Positions 31,581 to 43,851 are shown, counted from the stretch's first letter. The stretch is DNA of 64,000 nucleotides from Microcebus murinus (GCF_040939455.1 NC_134109.1:76165001-76229000); one strand, 5' to 3'. Numbers and translations are program-made. Notes: generated from the sequence alone by a model not told the origin.

Positions 31581-31829
31581 ACACTATGTGAGAAAACAGA
31601 GGTTTGGTCAGGAGAGAACATAGGCAGGGATCCAAAATGAGTTTCTTGATTCAAAAGTCAGGTAATTTACTCATTAAAATGTCAGGAAGCATGAAATCTG
31701 AGCTTGGTAGATGCAATGAGTCAACATAGACAGATCTGAGATGAAAAGCATTAGATTTGGCACATAAACACTAGGGCAAGGAAGGCAGACATTTTTGGCC
31801 ATATAGCTATTTTCTATCTTTATCTTCCC

Positions 31830-32320
31830 GGCAGAGTTCTAGTTTTGTACTGGTGTTCTTCCCAGAAGTCATGTGCTTGGGGAAGGGACCTTCCTTGGTT
31901 CCAAGGAATACATTTTGAATAGTCTAAGCCAGTCATGGTCATTCCACCTTCCTTGCCAGTGAATTAGCCATGAGTATGTGATGTAATTCTCTCCGATGAG
32001 AAGTGAGACAAAAAAAGTTTGCTTTAGGGTGAGGGTGGAGGTACAAGGAAGCCCTTCCTACTTGATAAAAAGTGACACATGATGGAAGTTCGCCTTTACT
32101 TTGCCTGTGATAAGGTGCAGGAGACCGTAATGCCTGGAAATGGAAGAGCCATCGTAGGACCATGAACAGATGAGCCCACATGGCAGAGCAGAAAGGATGG
32201 AAAGAGTCTAGATTCTTGATAACTTCTTTGAGTCATGTAATTCATAAATCTGGCACTTACTTTTCATGCCATAATACATTTCTTCATTATTTTACCACTA
32301 TTAGCTAAATATTGGCTTAG
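31830..32320 (+). repeat. Possible old LTR-like repeat
   Basis: 'agtctaagccagtcatggtc' near 31921 and 'gcagagcagaaaggatggaa' near 32181 resemble internal words of old mammalian LTR-type repeats with 'ctaagccagtca' and 'ggcagagcagaaag' blocks. The ends are not defined. Confidence 0.3.
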
Positions 32321-32365
32321 ATCAAGGATTGACAAGCATTCCCTGTAAAGTGACCAGATAACAAA
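32320..32365 (+). mobile_element. MER20-like hAT fragment (one end only)
   Basis: 'caaggattgacaagcattcc' then 'ctgtaaagtgaccagataac' resembles the terminal 45 bases of MER20 ('caggggttggcaaac...ctgtaaagggccagat'). The rest of the element is missing. Confidence 0.45.
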
Positions 32366-32536
32366 TATTATTATCTGCTACGTCTATTTCCATTATTGCT
32401 TCTGTTTTCTCCTACCACTCTTTCACCTACCCTATTCCTCACACAAATACTGTGGTTCTATGTTTAAACAATATTGTTCTCTATTTTAATAACACCAGGA
32501 CTAAATGCTTTTTAAAAATCCAAACAACATAATGGT

Positions 32537-32890
32537 TTAACCACTTCAGTACCACACTCACCGGCCATGAAACCTTGCTCACAGCCAGCACTCATAGTCC
32601 CCACAACAGTTCGTGCTGTGCATTGACGACGAATCCGTTTTGCTCTTGTGTGATAAGGAAAGCTTTAAGGCACTGAAAGCTTGTTTTACTCTACAGGCAG
32701 CTTTACTTGAAATGTAAATCAGAATAGGTAACATATACATATATGTTTTCATTATGTTATTTTTAAATGTTCACAATTTTATTTTGATAAGTGAAAAATT
32801 AGAAAAGTCATCATGGCTGTCGGCTAAAGTCGCTATGCGCGTTCATCTGTGGCTGTGGACTATGGTTAACGCTTGTACCAAAGTGGTTAA
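32537..32890. mobile_element. Non-autonomous piggyBac-like MITE with TTAA target duplication
   Basis: A 346-bp element (32541-32886) has TTAA immediately on both sides (32537-32540 and 32887-32890), the duplication signature of piggyBac. The ends are inverted repeats: 'CCACTTCAGTACCA' on the left and, reverse-complemented, 'CCACTTTGGTACAA' on the right (11 of 14 match). A subterminal word 'catagtcc(c)caca' is also inverted between the two ends. There is no coding frame, so it would depend on a transposase from elsewhere. About ten CpGs survive in an otherwise CpG-poor area, suggesting a fairly recent insertion. What is seen is the ends and flanks; the piggyBac assignment is inference from the known target preference. 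Confidence 0.8.
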
Positions 32891-33074
32891 TTCATAATGA
32901 CTGCATAGACAGACCAGACATGATTCCCAAATAGCCACCCTCAAGTGACCAGAAGAGAAGGGCTCTAGCCCAGATCCAGGTAATCAGTCTGCATGATCCC
33001 ACTTGCTCTACTAGGGAGACAAGTGTGGTAGATCTGCTACTCATAGAAATATGGTGGGCAGCCTTCATACATAA

Positions 33075-33260
33075 TTTCCTAACTGTGCTTTATTTTCCTG
33101 TCTAAAATTATAAGTGAAACTAATAACTTTCATCCATCTCATGCCATCTCTCAAAGCTATCATATAGGATTTAACTAACAACTTACAAGTACTCCATGAA
33201 CAGAAATTGACAGGACAATATCAACTAATAATAATAACAATAATGTTAATAAACTTGTGA
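33075..33260 (+). mobile_element. MIR-like SINE fragment
   Basis: 'ttcctgtctaaaattataag' near 33096, 'ggatttaactaacaacttac' near 33168 and a terminal 'actaataataataacaataatg'-type stretch near 33224 (AT-rich trinucleotide tail) resemble the MIR 3' half. Divergence is high. Confidence 0.45.
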
Positions 33261-36200
33261 AGCTGTATAAACTCATGTTGCCTCTTGCATGCTGTTGTTC
33301 TTTCCCTTCCCCAGCTGACATATAATGCCAAATTCTTCATTCCTTCTAAGGACTTGGTCACTCTCCACAAGGACTTGGTCCCCATTCAAGGGCAGCGGGC
33401 TCCCTGACTTCCACTGTCATGCCTTTCTGCTCTGGGTGGTCAGGTTGGACCAGGACAGGTATTTCTGCACATATTGAAGGCTTGGCCTTCATAATGTTCC
33501 TTGTCCTAGACATCTGTGCCACATCCAGTGCTGAGTATTGTCGCAAGTCACTGCCCATTACTTGAAACTGGCTTCAGTCGGTGCTGTTCATGAATGATAG
33601 GTTCTTAGCCTTGACCAAAGACCCTGCTTCTCTGAAGCACTGGCATTTCCAAATAACCTGACTTCATATGCTGCTTGTTCAACTCTCCTATCCTTCCAGC
33701 AAGTTACTTTGCTCTACAATGCTTCACAACCCAAACAAAAATAAAATACATTTTTGTTATTTATAACACACATTAATTAAGGCCATGTTTATGACTTGTG
33801 AGATGGACTAAGTTGCTAACTTTCACTGTTTATACTGAACACCCTCTAAGGTGTCTTAAAACTGGTCCTTTCCCAAGAGTTTGCCTGAAAATACATAAAA
33901 TGTAAATTCATGTTACCCAAGCTTAATCCATAACACTCCAGCTTCTAGGGCACCCTCAGGCTCCGCTTAGGTATTTCAATGCCAATTTTCACGCTACTCC
34001 CCAAGATGCAAAAACAGCAATTTGACACTATTCAAATATGTTAAAATGTCACATTAAGGAAGAGAACAGATTCCCGGCTTTCCCAGGAAAGATGGTACCT
34101 GGTATTTTTCAGTTTTCTGAGTTATGTTTTGGTGTCTGATTGAGGGATTCTGGGGAAGCCTAAACAATAGATTCTAGAACCTGGTACAACATAGTTTCTC
34201 TGGTTTGCAGTTCTCATAGATTGGTCAGGGAAAGCTCTAGAAGCTCTTTCATTGTGGGCTAAGATTGAGGTCACCTATATAAAAAAGAGGATATTTTCTT
34301 ACAGACTGCACAGCTTAATTCCAGAAAGAAGATGGAAGCTCAGAGCATTCTAGTATTTATATGAAATTAAAGGAAACAAGGAGAGTAATGAATTAGATTC
34401 TACTTATTTGCTGGACCTGATGAATTGTAAAGTTTAATTTCTGTGATTCGGGGTATCTTTTTTGATGTACTAAGCAAATAAAACTAAATTGTGTTTTCAA
34501 TAACAAAAGCTTACAAATTGTCATGAAAATAATGCAAGCTGTTATATTAATGTAGAAAACTGTATTACCCTTACCCTCATGTAATGCTTGATTGCCTAAA
34601 TCTAAATTTCAAAAAACTAACTAAATAAAAATAATTAACAGCAAGTTCAACTACGTGCTACAAAATAGACAATCTAGTCACTTCACAAATTTAACACATG
34701 TAAATTAGCAATGATCTTGATTCACCCAAAGGACAGCTGCAAAGGAACGTATAGATATATATATCTCAAAGACTGAGTTGGACAATCTAGTTGATACTAT
34801 TTTGGAGGAATGTATGATTAAGACTATATGTATGATTAAGGTTATATTTGTGTTGAATTTATAAAACTCTCTTCAAATGTTATTTTCCTTCTGTAATTGA
34901 TTAATCCCACCTTTCCCTCTACAATTAAAAGTGGTTATAATTTTTATATTTAACTAGGTTTTACAAAACTAATATATGCTATGATGTAAGTAATCAACCC
35001 TGAATATAAAATCATCCTTGATATTTCTAATGAAATCCCAAATCATTTTTGTAAAAAAATTGATAAGTATCAACTTACAGTATTTCATTGATTAATTTAG
35101 TTATATTTTCATGTTAAAATTATCTACATTAAATATATTACTTAAATATATGACTTTATCCACTTACATATTTTACAAAATAATTTCATTCAAACTTTCA
35201 ATGTGTCTTTAACATCAGCATATTGATTATCACCAGGGCGATAGAGTCACCTGACACAGTTTTCCAATGTGCTGTCTTCCTGTACATCTGTCTGAATCAT
35301 TTGGGAAACCACCCCATTTCAATCCACATATAATGCTGACACTCGATGCTTTATCCAAAGCACCTATTCACATAATGTTAAAGCTGATTACTTTTTTCTA
35401 TAGATGTATACTCTTAATTTCTACAACCGAAGTGCTATGTTTATTTAATAACATCAAACACTTGCAATTTTAAGATCATGTTTCATGAAATTATAACTAA
35501 ATCTGTGCTAAATTTCTTTGTTCCCTTTTGGAACAATCACTTCAGGTAGTTTCAGGCTAATGTGTCTCCCACAAATAACCGTTTGTGTTCACAAAAAAAT
35601 AACTGAGAAAATGACACAGGAAATGGCAGACTTTGCAAGGAATTGGTTATAAGGCGGTGTGTATATAAAAAAATCTCCCCCTTATCTGTGTACAACCAGA
35701 CAGTCATATCATCAGTTTATAAACCCAAGCCCCACAAAACTAAGTTATAGTTCTTTAGTATATTCAGGTTTTTTTTCTATCCTACTTATTGGAAGGGCTT
35801 AAATAACAAACCAGAATTTTTATCAGGGACTAAATACATGGTGCATTCAGGTGAATAAAGAAAAAATACTGCATTCTGCTCTGGATTCAGCTTGTTAACA
35901 AGTGAAGAGGACGAATGAAAACCACAGGTAATCCTCAAACCTCATTTTAGCCATTAGTTTCAATGTTGTCCCCTGCTCCTTCTTTCACCGGAGTTGCTGA
36001 CAAGGAGTAAAGTGGGCTAACTAGGATATCTCGTCCTGCACACCTCGGGTAAACGTGCTAATGAACAGCAGAATGGCCACAAGGCAGCACACCCAAAACA
36101 GAGAAGAGGCAAGGGAGCCAGGTAATCCTGCAGCTGAATATAAACCCCTGATAATGCAGCTTAATCTCCACTTCTGTCCCCTATCCAAAGGCAGCAATCC

Positions 36201-39200
36201 TATCCTGCTGCTCGTAAATACTAAATAATTAGAAAGACTTGGCATAAACGATGATATTCAGCTATTTTCTACTCAATGATTATTTGCCTTAAAAGATTTG
36301 ATTTAAAGTGAGTCCTTTAACAGAACATATAGCAAGGTGCATCTGAATTGTTTATTCATATTACCAGTTAATAGCACAAAAGAATTATCTGATAACCAAA
36401 AACACTTTGTTCCTGCTAAAGTCATCTGTTGGTTTAACCAAGCTGGCACAGACTTAACAGCCTACAGAGCTTGCCTTACACTCATTAGAAGGATATGTTG
36501 CATCCAAGCTGTGTTTATTAAATATATACAATGCCTGTGCTACCAGGATTTATAACAGACACCAACAGATAAAAATTAAAGACTATAATATATCCATTCA
36601 CATTATAGTGCTTCAACAAAATTCAGCATAATTGTGAAATTTATTAAGCAACGGAGAAAATATTGAAGGTCTATAAAACTTGACTTTTCTTATTTCAGAA
36701 TAAACCCAAGCCCCACAAAATTCTCATCATTTCCCTGTTAAAGTGTTTTTAACCCCAAATGTACGTTTCCTCTAGCAGAGTATTCAAGCCTTCACAAACC
36801 CCCATATGCACTGAAATGTTTCTTCAATCACCATGAGGCTTGTTGAGAATATGGATAATGCTAGGACGATGTAACCCCCCAAAAACAACATCATTTGGTG
36901 AACTCATGGAAAATCAAAAGTGAGACTGATTAGAAACAGGCAAAGTATAAAAGAAACCAACCAATTTAGTTTCATTACTCAAGTGGAGTGAAATGCAAAA
37001 CACAAACAATGCAAGGAGATACTGGTCCTTTGTATTTTAGCAATTCCTAAATTTTTAATGATTCTGGGTTTTCTGGTAGCTTGGGAGAAATGTTTTAATG
37101 TAAGATTCTTCTTGACAAGAAGGCCTATAACAATGGTACTGCTTAGAATAGTCCAATTAAAATGTTCACATTTGGTAAGTTTGCATTACATAAAAAGTAC
37201 ACAACGGAATATGGATCATTATCCCTGTTCTACCCTGGAATCAAAATACTGAATGTTGCATGGCACCAAAACTGCCCCTCCCACCCCTGAAAAAGCCCAA
37301 AACTTCTGAATATCAACCAAGTTAATTGAGTCCATGTGGGGAGACAGGCATCCTGGGAACTTCTTACTCCTTAAGAGAAAATATGATTAATAATATATCA
37401 ATTGTAATCCATATATGTCGGCCTTTCTTATTTGTACATTTGCCCAACTATTTTTACAACATAATCATTTATTTTTATTGTCACGCCCCTGCCTTCAGAT
37501 AGTACCCTGCGTAAGAGTAAGGACTATGTCAGGTTTTCCTTTTCTTAACTATTAGATGTCTGAATGCCTAGACTCTGTGGTTAAAACGAGACAGAAAACT
37601 AAGCTAGCTATTGCTGAACTAGCTCTGATTTATTTGAAACATTGCATCAGTTCCTCACATCTCTTGGCCATTAGGGAATCAGCTGGTAGGCTGACCCTGA
37701 GCCACCTCATCTGCATCAATGACCTGCAACTCTTGAACAACTCCATTTAGTCACTAACACTTCCTTCTGGTTACCATATACCCCTGAACTCCTAGATTCT
37801 AGACTGAACCAACAGATTTCCGGCCTGGAAGTGGGAGATGATGTAGGGTAGGCTAGGTGAAAGATTCAGCATTTTCTCATGGAAGTCATACAGAAGAGTC
37901 AGTTTCCAGGGACACAGGGGTTCCCGTTTATGCCCTCCATAAATAGTCCTCAAGCATCACTTTACCACAGCCACCAGTTTCCTACCAAGAACCTCAATTT
38001 CACTCTGTCATTGCAATGCTTAAAATGCTACTTAAAGTAACAAAATTTAAGTCAGGAAGAAATCCATAGAACTTTCTTCACAACACTAAAGACTTCCCTC
38101 GACATCCATGGCCCGTGAGTCTCAGGCCGCTGTTCAAATCACAGAGAACATTCCTGAAAGCCCTTGCCCATTGCTGTTCCTCTCACATACAGATATCCTC
38201 CAACTCAAGGAACCCACAGACTTCATGGAGCTGCCACAGATCCAGGGACAGTAAGTAAGAAAAATTATTTTGATTTGTTGAACAGAAAATTCTACTTAAC
38301 AGGGGCTTTTAATTGTGATACGTGCTGTATTCCCTACAGTTCCTAGCACATTGTGGGCACGAAGTAAAATCTTCAACTGTGATTTCTATTCCTTTGTATC
38401 CCCCCAGAATCTGCTGCCAGGCCAGATACAACTCTGACTGGTAATAAATAGGATTGCAAGAAAGAACAAAAGTTGAAATGGAAAGTCTTTGGAAACTGCA
38501 TGTAAATCTTTTCTCAATTTTGTGACTAAATTTGCATATTTTTATCAGATAGATGTGAATAATACAACAAACATACTGTAATTATGGTTTTAAAAAGTTT
38601 CTTGCATGTCATCTGAAAACTCACAGAATTCAAGGCTTATTATCTCCATAAAGCTGTTACCTGAAAAAGAAAAACTAAATGATACAGTTAAAAATCCTTT
38701 CAAAATTGTATCCTGTTACCTTTTGAAACCCTCTCATGCCTTCTGAAAAAATATTAAATAATACTTGAAGCCAGGGATTTTTGCTCCAACTGCCACTCTC
38801 TAGGCTGCCTCCATGCTAGATGGCATGCTTAAAGGCTGATGTCACAATTGGATTTTGACTCCACTTATGGGGTCAGTCTCAGACTGGAAACTGTTTTCCC
38901 TCCGGGGAGGGAGGCTCCAACATGCCTCTTACTTTGTGCAGACTACGTTGTAATCTATTTCAAGGAGCCACGTCGTCTGGCAAGAGTTGAAGGAAATGTC
39001 TGCGTCTGGCTTTATTATCACCGTACCTCCGGTAGGAGTGTTACAAAAGTAGACTCCCTGAAATTTGGGTTGTGGTTATACCTGAATCAGTGCCCGCTGA
39101 TAAAATGTCACCAGTGTTTGTTTCCTCCTTAGTTCCAACCTGGCAGGGTGTCATCTAAGAAAGGTTCAGGGAGGAGGGTGAAAAACATGTTTGGAAGGAA

Positions 39201-39616
39201 AGTTGCTGCATAAAGCCAATTCCAGGCCCTGCAGGGGACACACTGAACTGGATATCAAATGACATAGTGTGAGGAACCATGGACTTGCACTCTCTGAGGT
39301 CCTCAGCTTTCAGTCAGTTGTGATAAAGGGTGCCAAGTTAGCACACGTTAGACAAAGCAGATCGTAAGATAAAGATGGTGGTTTTGGAGGAAAAGAAATA
39401 GAATGAATATACACTCTTAGACTTAACTTTAGTGGTAAAAGAAAAGGGGTGGGTGGGGAATACGTTGGTTTTAATGGAATAGTGATTTTAAATTTGAGGG
39501 ACACATATTTGCCAGTTTGCCAAGACATTTGAAGAAGTATCAATGTATCTGCTAAAATAAAACATTCACAGATTTAAAATATGAGATTTCTTTGTTATTC
39601 ATTTGACAAAATGATT
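33261..39616. other. Long, mostly unique non-coding tract
   Basis: About 6.3 kb with few recognisable repeats. It holds an 18-bp tandem duplication at 34810-34845 ('atgtatgattaagactat' then 'atgtatgattaaggttat'), an exact 20-nt direct repeat at 35720-35739 and 36701-36720, and a C-rich G-quadruplex-capable stretch at 37275-37298. Faint L2-like words occur near 37500-37590 and 38335-38370. Frames such as 33358-33558 (minus) and 38839-39132 (plus, 97 codons) have no recognisable domain or clear splice sites. Confidence 0.5.
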
Positions 39617-39980
39617 TGTATCTGCCAGGGCTGTCATAACAATATACCACAGAATGGGTGGCTTAAATTAAAGAAATTTATTTTCCCACAGTGCAGGAGA
39701 CTAGAAGTTCAAGATCAAGGTGTTGGCAGGTTTGGTTTCTTCCAAGGCCTCTCTCATTGGCTTGAGAATGTCCACCTCCTCACTGTGTCCTCACATGGCC
39801 TTTTCTCTGTGCCCCTAATGTCTCTCCCTCTTCTTATAAGGACATCATCCATATTGGATTAGGGCTACACCTTAATGGTCTCACTTAGTCATCTTTTTAA
39901 AGAGGTTAAAAATACATGTGTGATACTGAGAGTTGGACCTTCAACATGAATCTTGAGGAGGGGACACAAGTTAGTACATA
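39617..39980 (-). mobile_element. MaLR LTR (MLT1-type), solo, minus strand
   Basis: The plus strand reads as the antisense of an MLT1 LTR: 'gccagggctgtcataacaat' at the left (LTR 3' end), 'agaatgggtggcttaaatta', 'gaagttcaagatcaaggtgt', 'cttataaggacatcatccat', 'attggattagggctacacc' and, at the right, 'ggaccttcaacatgaatctt'. About 365 bases, close to a complete solo LTR. This is an old endogenous retrovirus-like relic without coding content. Confidence 0.85.
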
Positions 39981-40079
39981 AACTCTTGTTTAGATTTAGA
40001 ATAAAGTATAAATTTCAATTTTAAACTAAGATCTTCTGCCATAGTTACCCAGGAAACTAAAAGGATCAGTTTTTAATAT

Positions 40080-40200
40080 TCATTCAGCAAATATTTACTA
40101 AGCACTTATTATTGAAAAGGTATGCCTTTGAGGCTCTATGCTAGATATAAAATGAGTAACAAATATTCCCTACCATCCACAATAATAGCCTATTGTAGCT
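40080..40200 (+). repeat. Ancient repeat fragment of the 'attcaacaaatatttattgag' type
   Basis: 'attcattcagcaaatattta' then 'ctaagcacttattattg' and 'tgctagatataaaatgag' match a very old mammalian repeat segment that also occurs at 49.5 and 50.0 kb. I am not sure which LINE family it belongs to. Confidence 0.45.
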
Positions 40201-40694
40201 AGGGGACACCTACTCAAATACATGTAATTCTGTAATTAGTTTTGTGGGCCTCTCCAGGTCCTAAATGCTGCTCATATATAAGGAAGAAAGGAAAGCTTTT
40301 CCAAGTAAAAACTTCATATTAACAAAGAAAAAAACACTCTTTTAAGAAACTTTGCCTTATTGGACCATTTTGCTGATAGTTGGACATTCATTCATTCATG
40401 CATTCTTTTTGTTCAACATTTTATTGCATGACTGCTATTTTTCAGGCATTGGACTTCTTAATGGTGCCAATGTTAAATGTAACAATTGGATAATATCAAA
40501 CTAGTGAAAAAGATAATGTCAGCAGTCACTGGTTTTTTTTTTTAAATCCTGGTAATTTTGGTGCACATGTGATGACTTTGTAATTTTTAATGTAAATTTA
40601 CATTCTGAAATTTGCTACTTTTATAATTGTAATTCATGTTACAAAAGTAAACCTACCACACTGGTGTTTGATTCTGATTATTTTTCTAGGAAGT
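40201..40694. other. AT-rich unique sequence
   Basis: No supported feature, apart from a short 'attcattcattcatgcattc' stretch near 40387. Confidence 0.4.
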
Positions 40695-42885
40695 ATTATT
40701 AATATTTTAAAAGTAGACTTTATTTTTCAGAGCAGTTATAGGTTCACACAAAATTGAGCATAAGGTACAGAGATTTCACTCCTTGCCCCACATAATCTAC
40801 AAGCCTCCTTCACTATCCAATCCCCATACCAGAGTGGTTTATGTGTTATAATGGATGAACCTACAATGACACATCCTTATTACACAATTCCATAGTTTAC
40901 ATGAGGTTTCACTCTCAATGTTGTACAATCATGTGCTTTGGCAATGTATCTGCCATTATAGTATCATACAAAATAATTTATGCCCTAAAAATCCTCTATC
41001 TTCTACCTATTTATTCTTCCATCTCCTTTTAACCCTTAGCAACCACTAATCTAAAAAAGATAAAGAGACAGTAAAAAACTATCTCTGTAGTTTTGCCTTT
41101 TCTGTCATGTCAGATAGTTGGAATTATACAATAGGTAGCCTTTTCAGATTGGCTTCTTTCACTTAGTAATATGAATTTATGGTCCCTCCATGTCTTTTGA
41201 TGGCTTGATAGTTCATTTCGTTTAGCACAGAATAATATTTCATTATCTGGCAGTACCACAGTTTATTTATCCATACACCCAAGGACATCTTAGTTTCTTC
41301 CAAGTTTGGGCAATTATGAATAAAACTGCTATCAACATTTGCATGCAAGTTTTTGTGTGGACATGTGTTCAACTCATTTGGGTAAATATCAAGGAGTATG
41401 ATTGATGAATTGTATGGTAAGAGTATGGTTACTTTTTTTAAAAACTGCTAAACTGTTCTTCAAAGTGGCCATACCATTTTGTGTTCCCATCAGCAGGTAT
41501 TGGGGATTCCTGTGGCTCTATATCCTCACCAGCATTTTGTGGTGTTAGTGTTTTAGATTTTGGCCATTATACTAATGATATCTCCATGTTGCTTTAACTT
41601 GCAATTCCTTAATGATGTACAAAGTCGAGCATCTTTTCATGTGTCATCAGCATATCTTCTTTGGGGAGTTGTCTGTTAAGGTCTTTGGTCCATTTTTTAA
41701 CCAGGTTGTTTGTTTTCTTATTGTTAAGTTTTAAGAATTCTTTGTATATTTTGATAATAGTCTTTTATCAAATGTGACTTTTGAAAATTATGTTTCCCAG
41801 TCTGTGGATTTTCTTCTTAGTTTCTTGACAGAATCTTTCACAAAAAAGGTTTTTTTAATTTTAATGAGTCCCACTTATCAATTATTTCTTTCATGGGTCA
41901 TGTCTTTGGTGATATATCTAAAAAGTCATCACCATATCCAAGGTCCTCTAGATTTTTTGCTATGTTATTTTCTAGGAGTTTTATAGTTTTGTACTTTATA
42001 TTTAGGCCTATGATTCATTTTGAGTTGAAGGATGTAAGGTCTATGTCTAGTTTCATTTTTTTTTTTTTGCATGTGAAATTCCAGTTGTTTCAGCACCATT
42101 TTTTGAAAAGTCTATCTTTTCTCCATTAAACTGATTTCTTCTGTCAAAGAACTGTCAAAGATCAGTTGACTATATTCATGTGATCCTATTTCTGGGCTGT
42201 CAATTCTGTTCCATTGATCTATGTGTCTACTCTTTTCTCAATACCACACTCTTTTGATTACTGTAACTTTATAGTAAATCTTGAGTTCCTGGTATGTTAG
42301 TCTTCCAACTTTGTTATTCTCTCTTTTTGTTTACTTAATTCTACTAGAAACTTTATCAATTTTATTGATTTTTTTTCCAAGACCCAGATTTTGTTTCTTT
42401 TACATTTTTCTCTATTGAGAGAATCAATAATTTCTGTTTTCAATTTCTTTGATTTTTGCCCTAATTTATATTATTTCTTCTCTTCTGCTTACTTTGGATT
42501 TAATTTGCTCTCCTGTTACTAGTTTTTCTAAAGTGAAAGTTTAGATTTTTGATTTTAGATCTTTCTTCTTTTCTAATGTATGCATTCATCTTTAAATTTT
42601 TCTTTAAGTCCTGTTTTCACTGCATCCCATAAATTTTGATAAGCTGTATTTTTATTTTCATTTAGTTAAAAATATTTTAATTTGTCTTGAGATTTCTTCT
42701 TTGAACCATGTATGTGTAAGTGTGTTTGGGGATTTCCCAAATGTCTTTCTGTCATTGTATAATCTTATTATGGTCTAAGAGCAAACATTGTTTGTTTCTG
42801 TTCTTTTAAATTTGGTAAGGTGTGTCTTAGGGCTCGGAATGTGTTCTATCTTGGTGAATGTTGCTCGTGAGCTTGAGAAGAATGT
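40695..42885 (-). mobile_element. L1 ORF2 and 3' region, minus strand
   Basis: Antisense L1 from the 3' side inward: 'aggttcacacaaaattgagc' near 40740, 'gcaatgtatctgccattata' near 40941, 'ttatccatacacccaaggac' near 41266, 'gcccacttttt'-like 'ggtccattttttaaccagg' near 41687, 'cccagtctgtggattttctt' near 41797, 'cagcaccattttttgaaaag' near 42091, 'ccattgatctatgtgtctac' near 42212 and 'atcttggtgaatgttgctcg' near 42849. It ends abruptly at the sequence just upstream of the reverse transcriptase region. Plus-strand frames at 41774-41986 and 41893-42129 are antisense noise. Confidence 0.9.
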
Positions 42886-43765
42886 GATAGATAAAAGAAA
42901 CTATGGGGATAAAGTGCCAGCTGGCCCAAACAACAGCAACAACAAATTCCCAGAAATAACCTATTCTTCCTATCCAAAGGACCAGAAAAGAGGGAAGCCT
43001 AACAAAATAGAAAACTTTTAGACAAATGTGTTACTCCAGCCACACATAGAAAAAACACTGTGACCTCATTCTTACTCACAATAGAAAAAAACTGAGTGGA
43101 AGCCTAGTCTTCCACTCTTTCCAGTCTGTCACTACCTGCCAGGATGGTGTCAGAGGTCAGAGAAGGCCAGGAGGGAATTGGACTTTCATCCTTAATGAAT
43201 AGTGATAAGGCTTCCCAATGGATATTATGAAGAGCCAGAACATCACCACTGCACCCTCCAATTTGGCAGTAAGGAAGCCCATCCCCCCTCCCCCCAGCTG
43301 GGACAGTGTCACAGGAAGACTGATGAAGAGTCAGTACTTTCACCACCACTCAGCTGCAGCAAGGCGAACCCGCATGGTGTCAGAATGGGACTAGTGGGGA
43401 GCTGGAACTCCTGCTCCCACCCAGCAATAATGAGGATCCTCTCCCTTCTCCTACTTGGGTGTCAACAGATGCTGAGTGGGGAACTGGAAGAAGAAACAGA
43501 CAGATCCACAATTATAGTTAGAAACTTCCCATTCTTTTCTCAACAACTGATAGAGCAGCTAGGCAGATAACCAGAAAATCACTGACGACATAGAAGAACT
43601 CAACAACAGCATCAACCAATAGGATCTAATTGACTTTTACAGAACACTCCACCTAATAAAAGCAGAATACATATTCCTTTTAAACATATCCAAGATAGAC
43701 CATATGCCGGGCCATAAAACAAACCTCAACAAATTTAAAAGAATTGAAGTCATGCAAAGTGTGTT
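42886..43765 (+). mobile_element. L1 5' UTR-like block joined to part of ORF2, plus strand
   Basis: 42.9-43.5 kb resembles the repetitive 5' UTR of old L1s, with blocks such as 'agagaaggccaggagggaat' near 43158 and repeated 'gtggggagctggaactc' and 'gtggggaactggaag' units near 43397 and 43474. From about 43525 it becomes ORF2 endonuclease-region sequence: 'agaactcaacaacagcatca' near 43593 and 'ggccataaaacaaacctcaa' near 43709. ORF1 and the start of ORF2 are missing between the two. The 122-codon frame at 43202-43570 lies in this UTR-like block and is not a gene. Confidence 0.75.
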
Positions 43766-43850
43766 CTGCTTTCACCCACCACAGCAGTTCACCAAGAGTT
43801 CCCCAGAAATATTGGAAGCAGGGCAGAAGAGGTATAAATGACCCCCCTCA

Positions 43851-43851
<1 letters not shown>

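Noticed and set aside
32541..32886. Ordinary hAT or Tigger MITE
   Set aside because: The 4-bp TTAA flanks and the end sequence do not fit hAT (8-bp duplication) or Tigger (TA duplication).
33358..33558. 66-codon minus-strand frame in unique sequence
   Set aside because: No recognisable domain, no supporting splice or start context; length expected by chance.
38839..39132. 97-codon plus-strand frame
   Set aside because: No known domain or splice structure. I could not support it as an exon from sequence alone.
43202..43570. 122-codon plus-strand frame
   Set aside because: Lies in L1 5' UTR-like repeat sequence and has no known domain.
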